A stretch of 64,000 nt of DNA, taken from the NCBI RefSeq assembly GCF_000730285.1, contig NZ_CP007174.1, positions 2,728,001 through 2,792,000 of the forward strand. Reading direction: 5' to 3'. Made by a program: the position numbers and the translations under genes. The first letter of the stretch is position 1, and every line of letters starts with the position of its first letter. This DNA comes from Candidatus Nitrososphaera evergladensis SR1 (GTDB lineage: Archaea > Thermoproteota > Nitrososphaeria > Nitrososphaerales > Nitrososphaeraceae). Shown here piece after piece: positions 7,433-15,945 of the stretch. The notes under the pieces are model-generated. The model made no database searches, was not told the DNA's origin, and was given only the letters and a program-made list of their open reading frames with translations.

Positions 7433-8821
7433 ATGACGAAGACGTTTGCAGAATTGGGTCTGAGCGCGGAATTAAACAAGGCGCTCAGCGAGAATGGATT
7501 TGAGGCGCCGTTTCCTATACAGGAGGCAGCTATACCCCTTGTTTTGCAGGGTAAGGATGTCATAGGGCAGGCGCACACAGGAACCGGCAAGACGGCAGCA
7601 TTTGGACTGCCCATACTGGCCCGCGTAAGCAACGAGGGCCCCGTCCAGGCGCTGGTGCTTGTGCCGACAAGGGAGCTTGCGGTGCAGGTAACTACAGAGA
7701 TTAGCCGGTTGGCCAAGTACACGGGAATAAAGACCGTAGCCATCTACGGCGGACAGAGCATAAACATCCAGAACGAGAAATTGCAGAGAGGCGTGCAGAT
7801 TGTAGTAGCGACGCCCGGCAGGCTTATCGACCACATAAAGCAGGGCTCGATAATCCTTGACGACGTCAAGTTTGTCGTCCTGGACGAGGCTGACAGGATG
7901 CTTGATATGGGATTCATCGACGACATCAAGTTCATCCTGTTCTACGTCAACGAGGACAGGCAGACATGTTTGTTCTCTGCGACGATGCCGCCGGAGATCC
8001 TCAGGCTGGCAGAGGAGTACATGAAGGAGATAGAGCACGTACGGCTCAACGAGGAGGAAGTAACCCTCGATACGATAGAGCAGTCGTACCTGGTGGTAGA
8101 GGAGCGTGAAAAGTTCAGGCACCTCTGCGACTTTATCAAAAAGAACAGGGACGCCAAGGCGCAGACCATAGTGTTTGCCGCTACAAAGCAGCGCGCAGAC
8201 AGGGTTGCGCACCAGCTAAAGCGCGACGGCTTTTCCGCAATAGCCATCCACGGCGACCTCACGCAGAGGCAGCGCGACCAGGCGATGTTCAAGTTCCGCA
8301 AGGGCACCGAGGACATCCTTGTTGCTACCGACATCGCTGCAAGGGGAATCGACGTGCCGGCGGTCGGAAACGTCATCAACTATGACATCCCCGACGATCC
8401 CAACGTGTACTTCCACAGAATAGGAAGGACGGCAAGGGCGGGCGCAGAGGGCAAGGCCATCTCGCTCGTTTCAGCCGAGAGGATAGCCGACATGGAGTGC
8501 ATACTTGCGCAGACCACGCTTCCAATACGCAAGCTCAACGACGAGATGGGCATCGCAGTCCCTGTTGCGCAGCCACGCTCGTACGGCGGAGGAGGATACC
8601 GCGGAAGGCAGTCATATGGCGGTGGAGGTTATGGAAGCCGCGGCTATGGCGGTGGCGGGTACGGCAGTAGTGGATACGGAAGCAGGGGCTATGGCAATAG
8701 TCGCGGAGGAGGCTATGGCGGCGGAGGAAGGCGCGGGTACGGGCAGCGCCGGGGCGGCTATGGCGGCAGCAGACGCGGCGGCGGGTACGGCCGTAGCAGC
8801 AACTACGGCGGAAGATACTGA
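7433..8821 (+). CDS. DEAD-box RNA helicase with RGG-type tail
   Basis: An ATP-dependent RNA helicase of 462 residues. All core motifs are present: Q-motif FPIQEAAIP, AHTGTGKT (47-54), PTRELA, TPGR, DEAD (151-154), SAT, ARGIDVP and HRIGRTAR. From about residue 385 the protein becomes a Gly/Tyr/Ser/Arg-rich tail (GGGGYGSRGYGGGG-like), the sort of low-complexity RNA-binding extension found in cold-shock helicases and in condensate-forming proteins. It has its own promoter and a long leader. A hairpin just after the stop probably ends the transcript. Confidence 0.95.
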   Translation: MTKTFAELGLSAELNKALSENGFEAPFPIQEAAIPLVLQGKDVIGQAHTGTGKTAAFGLPILARVSNEGPVQALVLVPTRELAVQVTTEISRLAKYTGIKTVAIYGGQSINIQNEKLQRGVQIVVATPGRLIDHIKQGSIILDDVKFVVLDEADRMLDMGFIDDIKFILFYVNEDRQTCLFSATMPPEILRLAEEYMKEIEHVRLNEEEVTLDTIEQSYLVVEEREKFRHLCDFIKKNRDAKAQTIVFAATKQRADRVAHQLKRDGFSAIAIHGDLTQRQRDQAMFKFRKGTEDILVATDIAARGIDVPAVGNVINYDIPDDPNVYFHRIGRTARAGAEGKAISLVSAERIADMECILAQTTLPIRKLNDEMGIAVPVAQPRSYGGGGYRGRQSYGGGGYGSRGYGGGGYGSSGYGSRGYGNSRGGGYGGGGRRGYGQRRGGYGGSRRGGGYGRSSNYGGRY

Positions 8822-8824
8822 TGA

Positions 8825-8848
8825 GCGGGAATCGTTTTTAAGTCCCGC
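8825..8848 (+). promoter_or_regulatory. Inverted repeat containing the next promoter
   Basis: GCGGGA (8825-8830) and TCCCGC (8843-8848) form a hairpin right behind the helicase stop, with a TATA-like GTTTTTAAG in its loop. The loop element lies about 28 nt upstream of the next ATG (8866). The site could serve as terminator, operator or both. Confidence 0.4.
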
Positions 8849-8865
8849 AACTCCTTCTTTTTCTA

Positions 8866-9372
8866 ATGTCTTTTGGCGTCGACACGCTTGGCGGCCTGTC
8901 TGAGAAGCTAAAGCAGCTGTCAAACGACACGCAGAACATGTACGAGGCCTTCATAGACGCCACGCAGCTGTACAAGCAGGGCAAGATGAACGAAAAAGAG
9001 TATTTTGCCAGGATAGGCGACTACCTCGTCGCCACGTCTGCGATGAACTTTCTTGCTATCCGCGTCATATTTGAGATCAAGGGCGCGATGGACAAGGGCA
9101 CGTCGGTAAAGAACCCGACGGGCGGAGTGGCAACTACCGCGCCGCCGCAGCAGGCAGGCTTTGGCATCGGAGGCTTTGTGAACGCAGGAGGGTCCGTCGG
9201 GCCGTCTGCAGGATATACGCTTCCGTCGCCCCAGGCAGAGCCGACGTTCAAGCCTGTAGATATAGAGCTTCCAAGGCCCAAGGCAGGCGGCAGCACAAAG
9301 AACTGCGTTTTCTGCGGGGCGTCCATACCGCAGCACGCCAAGTTCTGCAGCAAGTGCGGCAAATCGCAATAA
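8866..9372 (+). CDS. Zinc-ribbon protein with N-terminal helical domain
   Basis: A 168-residue protein. Residues 1-75 are helical and charged (LSEKLKQLSNDTQNMYEAF, then a hydrophobic helix). Residues 80-140 are a Gly/Pro-rich linker, and the end is a zinc ribbon with CVFC and CSKC pairs. Role unknown. The next gene 29 nt downstream ends in a very similar ribbon, so the two probably function together. The ATG is about 28 nt after a TATA-like sequence, consistent with a leaderless mRNA. Confidence 0.75.
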   Translation: MSFGVDTLGGLSEKLKQLSNDTQNMYEAFIDATQLYKQGKMNEKEYFARIGDYLVATSAMNFLAIRVIFEIKGAMDKGTSVKNPTGGVATTAPPQQAGFGIGGFVNAGGSVGPSAGYTLPSPQAEPTFKPVDIELPRPKAGGSTKNCVFCGASIPQHAKFCSKCGKSQ

Positions 9373-9401
9373 TATAATAGAGACTTTGCGGAAAACCACC
9401 T

Positions 9402-9818
9402 ATGACCAAGGTCTTCAACGGCAGGTCTGCAACCGACGAGTACATGTCGACGCACTCGCTCACCTTTTCCACGCCCGAGATGACACTGAAAAAATTTGCG
9501 CTGTGGCTTGGCGAGCAGGTGAACGCGCCGGGCAAGGGACAGGTGCCACGCCTCATGCTCTACGTCGAGGAAAAGGGCGAGAAAAGCAATTCCGAGTTTG
9601 CGCCGGACACGGACGACTCGTTCAAGCCGACAGGAGCCGTTGCAGACATGTACGGCGATGTACAGGCACCAGCTCCCACTGAGCAGATGACCCCGCCCCA
9701 GCTGACGCCGTTAAACCGCGAGACGCTAGAGCCGGAGGGCAAGTTCTGCGTCAGCTGCGGAAGCAGGCTCAAGGCAAACGCCAAGTTCTGCAACAAGTGC
9801 GGAAGCGCGCAGGGCTGA
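9402..9818 (+). CDS. Zinc-ribbon protein, unknown
   Basis: A 138-residue protein with a compact N-terminal domain (about 20-70, containing LKKFALWLGEQV), a Pro/Thr-rich linker and a C-terminal zinc ribbon (CVSC and CNKC pairs). The ribbon closely resembles that of the gene just upstream. Arrangement and spacing suggest one operon. No function can be assigned; double-ribbon partners of this kind may tether proteins to RNA or to each other. Confidence 0.72.
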   Translation: MTKVFNGRSATDEYMSTHSLTFSTPEMTLKKFALWLGEQVNAPGKGQVPRLMLYVEEKGEKSNSEFAPDTDDSFKPTGAVADMYGDVQAPAPTEQMTPPQLTPLNRETLEPEGKFCVSCGSRLKANAKFCNKCGSAQG

Positions 9819-9827
9819 CTGACCTTA

Positions 9828-10298
9828 TTATTGCTTGGCTTCGGCCAGCGTTTTAAAGCCCTCCATGACGTATTTGTGAAGGCGCCTGACGGCAAGCTTG
9901 AACAAGAACGCCTTTACAAAATCAAACGCGCCCTTTGTTTCAAACTGGGTAAGGCGGGTCAGCCTGGTGCTATCTTCAACGGCTTCAAGCAGGAACGTGT
10001 CCTGCATCTGCTTGATGTGCTTGTACATGCCTATGGTGTCAGACGTTGCGACAAACGCGAGCCGGTATGGCGGATTCCATTCCGTGATCTGCTGGTCGAT
10101 AAAGCCCTTGCCGGTCCGGCACTGGCGGTGCGACCCGACACCCTTTGCTTCACCCACTATCCTGCATTCTTTTGGGGTCGGCACGCCAATCTTGAAGCAC
10201 CAGGGGGCTGCATCAGGCATGTGGGCGTCGCAAAGATAGTCTCACACCTTTTCCGGCGGCGCATGGACTTTCACTTCAGTAGAGATCTGGACTTTCAT
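9828..10298 (-). pseudogene. SRPBCC-fold gene with an in-frame stop
   Basis: Reading from an ATG at 10298 gives MKVQISTEVKVHAPPEKV, then TGA at codon 19 (10244-10242), then DYLCDAHMPDAAPW and on without interruption to 9828. The frame matches the START/SRPBCC ligand-binding family (polyketide cyclase-like), whose N-terminus typically reads APPEKVWDYL. The stop thus replaces an expected Trp (TGG to TGA). Intact length would be 156 residues. Internal initiation at Met27 (10220) would lose the first strand of the fold. No pyrrolysine or selenocysteine context applies. It is either a recent pseudogene or an error in one base. Confidence 0.8.
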
Positions 10299-10499
10299 GC
10301 TGGTCTGTCTCTTGTTTTGAACGCGGTTAGCAGCATCTTCATTACCGGTATCCACATTTTCTTGTCCTTTGTCTTCTCGGGGTTGGACACAAAGTATCGT
10401 AGGATCGCCAGCTATTTAAGATTATGTTGGCCGTCCAACCAAAAACAGATATACTGGCGCCATCTAGTATTTACCGGATGTCCAACCAACATAGCTTGA
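10299..10499. promoter_or_regulatory. Upstream region with GTCCAACC repeats
   Basis: GTCCAACC occurs near 10432 and 10483 and its complement GGTTGGAC near 10381. ATGTTGG (about 10424) and CCAACAT (about 10489) form a wider inverted pair. TATTTAAGA near 10415 is TATA-like. The cluster of sites before the beta-helix gene fits a regulated promoter. Confidence 0.35.
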
Positions 10500-11873
10500 T
10501 TGTATACCTTCTTTTGCGGAGGAAAGCTAGTTGCCAGTCTGCCGGGGCGTCTGCTGCCGTATTACCTGAGGAGTCGTACTTTGCATGAAAAAATAGTCAG
10601 ATTTCTATCGATAGACGGGACCAAGCTGGCAATCTTTCTTGTTTTCTCTTTCATAGCGCTGATGTTTTTTGCCTCAATCGCAGCTTTTCTATGGCCGGCG
10701 GTGCTGGTCGGCGGCCTGTACTACTTTTTTCTTCTGGAGGTCTTTCAGGTTCCTTCCCAGCTGCTCGGACTAGATTACCATCCTCCGTTGGCCGACACGA
10801 CCTTTTTAGTTACTCTTGCAACGACCGTAATGGAGTACTTTTACCTGCTAGCAAGCTACATCACCCATGTTGCGCGGAGGAAAATGGACCTTGCGAACAT
10901 GCTCATGATCCTATCTCTCGTTCTGGTATTCATATCGCCTTTTGTAATTCTGTCGTATCAGCCTGCTCCATCAACGGGTGCGGTGGTGCGCTACGATATA
11001 GCTGACGGGGAATCCTGCGTCGGCGTTCCTGTCAGCGGCGCGCCGATGGAATGGGATCAGGGACGCAGAACCTGTCACATGCGCGGCAGTTTCATAGTCG
11101 GAGGCGGTGACGAAATCAGGATAGCAGGCGATGTTACTCTGGAGATACTGTCAGGCGGCAACCTTACCACTACGCGGCTTATAAGCAACAATGGCACGCT
11201 CGTTGTGAATGGAGGCATCTTGAAAAATAACGAAGGCTATATCTACAACAATGGCGTCATCTTTCACAGGAACGGGACGTTTGTCAACAGTGGCATAATT
11301 GAAAACGGCAGGGACTTTGGCGGTGCAGTTGCAGCAAAAAACCTGCCGGCACCAAGGATTGTAAACGAGGCAACCATTGAAAATAACTACTACATCTACA
11401 ATTACGCAAATTTTACCAACCGGGGACTGGTTGACAACAAGGGACAGGCCCAGTTTTTTGATGAAAGCGTGGCTATCAACGCCGGAACAATTTCCAACAA
11501 AGGCAGAATCAATATGGCCGGAGAGTTTGACAATGAAGGAGGGATATCGAATTCCGGAACTATAGTGATTTATCGCCACTTTGGACCGATTACAGGCGGT
11601 GTTGTTACCGTTCTAGACAATTTTGGCGAAATCGAAAACACGGTGGGCGAAATTTACAACCTCGGCACAATCAACAACCACGGCAGGATTTCAAATGACG
11701 TGGGCAGGTTTGTGAATCGCTTGGATGAGGACAAGGCGATAATAAACAACGAGGGAGTTATTTCAAATGTAGCAGGGGAATTTCTAAACGATGGAATAAT
11801 TGCAAATTCGTGCAGCGGAGTAATTGACGGAGAGATTCAGAACAGCCTGCCTGCAGACGTGTGTGATAGATAG
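10500..11873 (+). CDS. Membrane protein with Asn-rich beta-helix repeats
   Basis: A 457-residue protein from a TTG at 10500; the true start may be later because no in-frame ATG occurs before the first membrane helix. About three to four membrane segments lie between residues 40 and 155. From ~190 to the end it is built of short imperfect repeats such as NNGTLVVNGG, GTISNKGRIN, GTINNHGRISN and GVISNVAGEF. This is the pattern of a right-handed parallel beta-helix with Asn/Gly turns. Four cysteines are spread through the exterior part. The repeats probably face outside the cell, as in adhesins or S-layer-associated proteins, but no enzyme motif is seen. The upstream region has repeated GTCCAACC elements. 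Confidence 0.72.
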   Translation: MYTFFCGGKLVASLPGRLLPYYLRSRTLHEKIVRFLSIDGTKLAIFLVFSFIALMFFASIAAFLWPAVLVGGLYYFFLLEVFQVPSQLLGLDYHPPLADTTFLVTLATTVMEYFYLLASYITHVARRKMDLANMLMILSLVLVFISPFVILSYQPAPSTGAVVRYDIADGESCVGVPVSGAPMEWDQGRRTCHMRGSFIVGGGDEIRIAGDVTLEILSGGNLTTTRLISNNGTLVVNGGILKNNEGYIYNNGVIFHRNGTFVNSGIIENGRDFGGAVAAKNLPAPRIVNEATIENNYYIYNYANFTNRGLVDNKGQAQFFDESVAINAGTISNKGRINMAGEFDNEGGISNSGTIVIYRHFGPITGGVVTVLDNFGEIENTVGEIYNLGTINNHGRISNDVGRFVNRLDEDKAIINNEGVISNVAGEFLNDGIIANSCSGVIDGEIQNSLPADVCDR

Positions 11874-11876
11874 TAG

Positions 11877-12002
11877 CTATTCCTTGGAATCATCGGCGTT
11901 TCTTTCCTTCATCTTCAGGTAGCACTCGTTGCACACCGTCTTTGAGAATAGGAAATTGAGCGAGTAGAACCTGACACGCCCGCACGACTCGCAGGTCCGC
12001 AT
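11877..12002 (-). CDS. 41-residue zinc-ribbon microprotein
   Basis: A short frame, MRTCESCGRVRFYS..., with two CxxC pairs (C4/C7 and C24/C27) spaced like a zinc ribbon, followed by a charged helical tail ending DDSKE. The stop is 3 nt from the stop of the convergent beta-helix gene. Size and composition match several other micro zinc proteins in this window. No known family; probably binds nucleic acid or a protein partner. Confidence 0.6.
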   Translation of the reverse strand: MRTCESCGRVRFYSLNFLFSKTVCNECYLKMKERNADDSKE

Positions 12003-12092
12003 ATGCCGCGTTTACGGCATGCGGTCGGATAAACCTATAGCGGCGGCAGGCGAAAAGCAGATAGCCAGACGTGCGCTCATGTACACTATTAT

Positions 12093-12677
12093 TTGAAAAA
12101 AGCAGTAGTCAGGCTGGTCATCACGGGAAACCCGGGCGTGGGCAAGCACACGAGCGCCCAGATTGTTGCAAGAGAGCTGAAAGCAGAGATAATCGACATC
12201 AACAGAGTCGCGCTTGACAATGGCGCAGTGCTGGAAAAGACAGGCAAGGGAATCGAAATCGACACGAAAAAGGCCAGCAAGATAGTTGCAAGCATGTTAA
12301 ATAAAAAGAAGAAAAGTAGTTTTGTCATAGTTGGCCACCTTGCGCCCTATGTTGTAAAACCAGCGGGCATTGACATGGTCGCTGTCCTGCGCAGGTCGCC
12401 CCGAAAGCTTGAAGAGTCATTGCTTGAGCGCAAGTACATTCAGGAAAAAATCAATGAGAACGTCTCGGCCGAGATCCTCGGCATCTCCCTTTACGATTCC
12501 ATAAAGGCGTTTGGCAAGCGCAAGGTGGCCGAGTTTGACACTTCTGGAAAAACGCCAGAGCAGACTGCCGAAGAGATAGTCGCCACGGTGCAAAAGGAAA
12601 AGCCTCGGCGCTCCGGCTCTGTCGACTGGCTTGCGGTGATATCAGAGGAAGAGGTGCAGCGCTACTTTGCCTACTAG
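12093..12677 (+). CDS. AK6/Fap7-type adenylate kinase
   Basis: A 194-residue P-loop nucleoside monophosphate kinase-like ATPase of the AK6 (Fap7) family, which in eukaryotes and archaea acts in small ribosomal subunit maturation. Evidence: ITGNPGVGKHTSA Walker A region near the N-terminus, DINRVALDNG, the VGHLAPYVV segment and the VLRRSPRKLEESLLERKY lid region. The start is a TTG at 12093. The C-terminal ~35 residues (KPRRSGSVDWLAVI...) extend beyond the minimal kinase. It stands alone on its strand. Confidence 0.88.
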   Translation: MKKAVVRLVITGNPGVGKHTSAQIVARELKAEIIDINRVALDNGAVLEKTGKGIEIDTKKASKIVASMLNKKKKSSFVIVGHLAPYVVKPAGIDMVAVLRRSPRKLEESLLERKYIQEKINENVSAEILGISLYDSIKAFGKRKVAEFDTSGKTPEQTAEEIVATVQKEKPRRSGSVDWLAVISEEEVQRYFAY

Positions 12678-12774
12678 GGGACGCATAGGCGACGATACCG
12701 TACAAGCCTACACACATGTGAAATGATGAGCTAAACTCCCCCACAGCTTTTTGCCGCTCAGCTCATCAACATCA

Positions 12775-12954
12775 TCATTCTTCCTTTACAAACAGAAGGT
12801 AGTGGTTGACGATTTGGTTTGTAAATGTCCCACCGGGTCCGGCCGTGGTGTAGGTATGAAGGTTCCAGCCATCCTTTTGAGCTTCTTGGATAACACCGCC
12901 CACTTTTTCATGATGACCCACTTGAACACATAACCATTTTTTCATATATGTCAT
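12775..12954 (-). CDS. 59-residue DUF4177-like small protein
   Basis: Reads MTYMKKWLCVQVGHHEKV, then an IQEAQKDGWNLHTYT segment, and ends NHYLLFVKEE. The strand-(helix with DGW)-strand-strand pattern resembles the DUF4177 family of small alpha/beta proteins. A second ATG at 12945 would give 56 residues. The similarity is by eye. Nothing in the neighbourhood suggests a role. Confidence 0.55.
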   Translation of the reverse strand: MTYMKKWLCVQVGHHEKVGGVIQEAQKDGWNLHTYTTAGPGGTFTNQIVNHYLLFVKEE

Positions 12955-13173
12955 TGATGCGGGTTTTCTTTCTATCTAACAATGCTTGCTGCGAGAAACT
13001 AATTCTTTTATCTTCTTGGGAAGCAGAGAATATGCAATGTACGATAATATTTCTCACGACAATGCGGCTGCAAGGAATTATGCGCAGCCGTGCTCAAATT
13101 ATGCATTTATGCACACTCAGAAAACGGTCTTATGCAACAACACCTTTTGTCCAATTGCTACAAAGAAAAGCAG
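12955..13173. other. Gap with no supported gene
   Basis: A 219-base stretch between the DUF4177-like gene and a short basic gene. Short overlapping frames exist but show no domain, and none has a convincing start. I see no hairpin or repeat of note. Confidence 0.4.
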
Positions 13174-13347
13174 ATGCGCATAACGTGGCCGGATGGCACG
13201 AACGTAAAGGCCAACTTTTACGTAAAGGGCGACAAAAAGAGTAGGGTGGCAGTACAGCAGAACAGGCTTGCCAAGGCTGCGGATATGGCGCGTGCCAAAA
13301 AGCGTTGGCACGGCGCTCTTGACCGCCTAGAAGTCCTGCTGGCCTAA
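13174..13347 (+). CDS. Small basic protein, unknown
   Basis: A 57-residue frame starting MRITWPDGTNVKANFYV and ending in a basic helix (NRLAKAADMARAKKRWHGALDRLEVLLA). The composition is that of a small nucleic-acid-binding or ribosome-associated protein, without a recognised family. Longer starts (13132, 13090) add residues rich in Cys/His that look accidental. It is directly upstream of the Sm-like gene promoter. Confidence 0.5.
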   Translation: MRITWPDGTNVKANFYVKGDKKSRVAVQQNRLAKAADMARAKKRWHGALDRLEVLLA

Positions 13348-13354
13348 AAATTCG

Positions 13355-13362
13355 TATATATA
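13355..13362 (+). promoter_or_regulatory. TATA box of the Sm-like gene
   Basis: TATATATA ends 22 nt before the ATG at 13385, which places transcription start at or just before the start codon. It indicates a leaderless transcript and a promoter for the Sm-like/TgtA/endonuclease V group. Confidence 0.6.
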
Positions 13363-13384
13363 CAACCGAGCAATTGAGAAAGGC

Positions 13385-13798
13385 ATGGCAGCTGTTGTTA
13401 CAAGAAAATTTGGTGAAGAGACTCTTCAATTCATAGGCAAAAAGGTGGCGGTAGAGACTTCTGATAGCAAGGTTTACAACGGGACGCTTGCTGGCGTCGA
13501 CGACAAGCTTGACATCGTGCTTGACAACGTCGAGGGCCACGGCATACTGAAAATGATCCTGAACGGCGCGTTTGTCAAGGAAATCCGCTTGATGGAAAAG
13601 CCGTTTGACTTTAAGGCGCTTGCAGAAAGGCTGGAAAGGGCGTTTCCCGGCCTTGTCAGGATCCGTGAAGACGTCGGCGCGATCATCGTCATGGACAAGA
13701 TAAAGGTGACGCAGTCAGGAGTGGAGGAAGGAACGGGCCTTTCTGCCGACAGGGTCAGGTCCATCTTTGACGCCTTTATGAAGGAGACAAAGAAGTAG
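13385..13798 (+). CDS. Sm-like protein with C-terminal extension
   Basis: A 137-residue archaeal Lsm-type protein. Residues ~14-70 carry the Sm fold: FIGKKVAVETSDSKVYNGTL for motif 1 and the ILNGAFVKEIRLM region for motif 2. Such proteins form rings that bind U-rich RNA. Residues 70-137 form a second alpha/beta domain found in the SmAP3-like subset. It is followed after 1 nt by the GTG start of tgtA, so the pair is almost surely co-transcribed and links RNA binding with tRNA modification. Confidence 0.85.
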   Translation: MAAVVTRKFGEETLQFIGKKVAVETSDSKVYNGTLAGVDDKLDIVLDNVEGHGILKMILNGAFVKEIRLMEKPFDFKALAERLERAFPGLVRIREDVGAIIVMDKIKVTQSGVEEGTGLSADRVRSIFDAFMKETKK

Positions 13799-13799
13799 A

Positions 13800-15329
13800 G
13801 TGGCGTTTGAGGTCCGCTACACGGATCTTGCGGCCCGCATAGGCAGGCTCTCGACGCCCCACGGGGAGGTAGAGACGCCGGCGTTTGTGCCTGTTGTACA
13901 TCCAGTCAGGCAGACAATAAGCCCGCAATTCCTCAAGGAAAAGATGGGCTTTTCGCTCGTTATTACAAACGCGTACATCACCCTAAAGCACTACGGCGAC
14001 GAGGCAAGAAAGCGTGGCATACACAACATCATCGGCTTTGACGGCTCGGTGATGACCGACTCGGGCGGCTACCAGGTGCTTGAGTACGGGTCTGTGGAGG
14101 TCGAGCCGGCGGCGATGGCGCAGTTTGAAAAAGACATCAAAAGCGACATCCCGATACCCCTTGACAAGCCCACAGGCTACGGCCTTCCGTACGGGCAGGC
14201 CAAAGAGTACGTCAGGATTACGCTTGAAAACTGCAAAGAAACACTTGAGGTTGTCGGCAATGACACTGATGCGGTGTGGGTCGGGCCCGTGCAGGGCGCT
14301 GAGCATTTCGACTTGGTGGAACATTCGGCGCAAGCCCTTGATGGCATGGGCTTTCAGTTCATGGCACTTGGAAGCCCGGTAGAACTGATGGAGGCATACG
14401 AGTTTGCAACCTTGGCGCGCATGATAGCGCGTGCAAAAAAAGTGATACCGGCAAAACCGGTGCACCTCTTTGGCGCAGGACACCCGCTCACCATCCCGCT
14501 TGCGATTGCGCTTGGCTGCGACACGTTTGACTCGGCATCATACATGCTGTACGCCAAGGACGGCAGATACATGCACGCAAACGGCACGGCGCGAATGGAA
14601 GAGATGACGTACCTGCCGTGCCAGTGCCCTGTCTGCTCCTCGCACACGCTCAAGGAGCTGCGCGACATGCCAAGAGACCAGCGCATGATAGAGGTCGCCA
14701 AGCACAACCTGCATGTGCTAAAGGCAGAGGTCGACATGACAAAGCAGGCCATAATGGACGGCAGGCTGTGGGAGTACGTGATGCAAAAGGCAAGGGCGCA
14801 CCCCAAGCTGATGGAGGCGGTGCAGCTGTTTGGCAACAATGGCGAGTTTGACTTTATTGCAGACGGCACGCCGCTTTTCAAGGAAAAGGCGATCTTTTTC
14901 TTCGACCCAATAGACCAGTACAGGCCGGAGGCAAGGCGCTTTAGGCAGGCTGTTTCAAGGTTCGCAACGACCAAGAAAAAGCTGGTCGTGTTCCCGGAAG
15001 GCGAGATCCACCCCTTTTACGCGACGAGAGGATTCAAGGCGCTTGCCAAGAAATTCCCTGACGCGCAGATTGCGACGTACAACCCGTACCTCGGCATCAT
15101 CCCGGCGGAAATATCAGACGTGTTTCCTGCGTCGCACAACCTGACGCCAAGGGCAGAGAGGCGCACAAGCGACTACCAGACGTTTGTAGAATCTCTTCAA
15201 GCATTTGCAGGCAAGTTTGACGAAGTGATAATCGTCGCCGACGAGTTCATGAAGCAGGCCGCGCATGAGGCAAGGCTAAAGGCCCGCGTAGAGGATTATC
15301 ATTCAGATCACGTAATTGACAGGCTATAG
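13800..15329 (+). CDS. tgtA: Archaeosine tRNA-guanine transglycosylase
   Basis: TgtA exchanges guanine 15 in the D-loop of archaeal tRNAs for preQ0, the first step to archaeosine. The 509-residue protein has the TIM-barrel catalytic part with VMTDSGGYQVLEYG (nucleophile region), GPVQGAEHFDLVEHS and LFGAGHPLTIPLA, and the zinc site CQCPVCSSHT. The C-terminal part includes IIPAEISDVFPASHNL, typical of the archaeal extra domains; a full PUA domain is not obvious. The start is GTG at 13800. The end overlaps endonuclease V by 14 nt. Confidence 0.93.
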   Translation: MAFEVRYTDLAARIGRLSTPHGEVETPAFVPVVHPVRQTISPQFLKEKMGFSLVITNAYITLKHYGDEARKRGIHNIIGFDGSVMTDSGGYQVLEYGSVEVEPAAMAQFEKDIKSDIPIPLDKPTGYGLPYGQAKEYVRITLENCKETLEVVGNDTDAVWVGPVQGAEHFDLVEHSAQALDGMGFQFMALGSPVELMEAYEFATLARMIARAKKVIPAKPVHLFGAGHPLTIPLAIALGCDTFDSASYMLYAKDGRYMHANGTARMEEMTYLPCQCPVCSSHTLKELRDMPRDQRMIEVAKHNLHVLKAEVDMTKQAIMDGRLWEYVMQKARAHPKLMEAVQLFGNNGEFDFIADGTPLFKEKAIFFFDPIDQYRPEARRFRQAVSRFATTKKKLVVFPEGEIHPFYATRGFKALAKKFPDAQIATYNPYLGIIPAEISDVFPASHNLTPRAERRTSDYQTFVESLQAFAGKFDEVIIVADEFMKQAAHEARLKARVEDYHSDHVIDRL

Positions 15330-15945
15330 GCTGCCTACCACGCCGGCCGGCGCAATCCGGCAGCAAAAAGAGATTGCAAGAAAGGTCATTGCAACAGACG
15401 ACCACGGCGAAATCAGGTTTGTGTGCGGAGTCGATGTCTCGTACCGCAAAGGCATGGCGCACTGTTCCGCCGTTGTCATGGACATTGCCGATCTAAACAT
15501 CGTTGTGGAGCAGGCAAGGACAAAAAGCGAGATCAAGCACCCGTACATTCCAGGCCTTTTCATGCTGCGAGAGGCAGGCCCTATCCTTCGCACGCTAAAA
15601 CGGCTGAAACATTACGACCTTGTGATGGTTGACGGTCATGGGCTGTTGCACCCGCGCAGGTGCGGCCTTGCGTGCTATGTCGGAGTTGTCAAGGACAAGC
15701 CGGCGATAGGCGCTGCAAAGAGCCTGCTGTGCGGAAGCGTAAGAGACGACAATTACATAGAGCTTGGCGGCAAAACTCTTGGCTACATGATAACGGCAGA
15801 GGGTCGAAGGAAGAAAAATCTGTACGTGAGCATCGGCCACAGGATGTCTCTCGAATCTGCAGTTTCTCTAGTGAAGAGCATGACAAAGAAAGAAGAGTGG
15901 CTGCCAGAACCTCTTCGGCTGGCAGACACGTATTCTAGGCTTTGA
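15316..15945 (+). CDS. nfi: Endonuclease V
   Basis: A 209-residue nuclease of the RNase H-like fold that cleaves near deaminated adenine (inosine) in DNA or RNA. Key features: CGVDVSYRKG (first catalytic Asp), the PYIPGLFMLREAGPIL segment, MVDGHGLLHPRRCGLA with the second Asp, and VSIGHRMSLESAV near the end. The likely start is TTG at 15316 inside the end of tgtA, so translation is probably coupled. Its place behind an Sm-like gene and TgtA suggests an RNA-related duty here, which is inference. Confidence 0.92.
   Translation: MTGYRLPTTPAGAIRQQKEIARKVIATDDHGEIRFVCGVDVSYRKGMAHCSAVVMDIADLNIVVEQARTKSEIKHPYIPGLFMLREAGPILRTLKRLKHYDLVMVDGHGLLHPRRCGLACYVGVVKDKPAIGAAKSLLCGSVRDDNYIELGGKTLGYMITAEGRRKKNLYVSIGHRMSLESAVSLVKSMTKKEEWLPEPLRLADTYSRL

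Noticed and set aside
7472-8212. 246-residue minus-strand frame in the helicase gene
   Set aside because: It is complementary to highly conserved DEAD-box sequence and has no independent signal.
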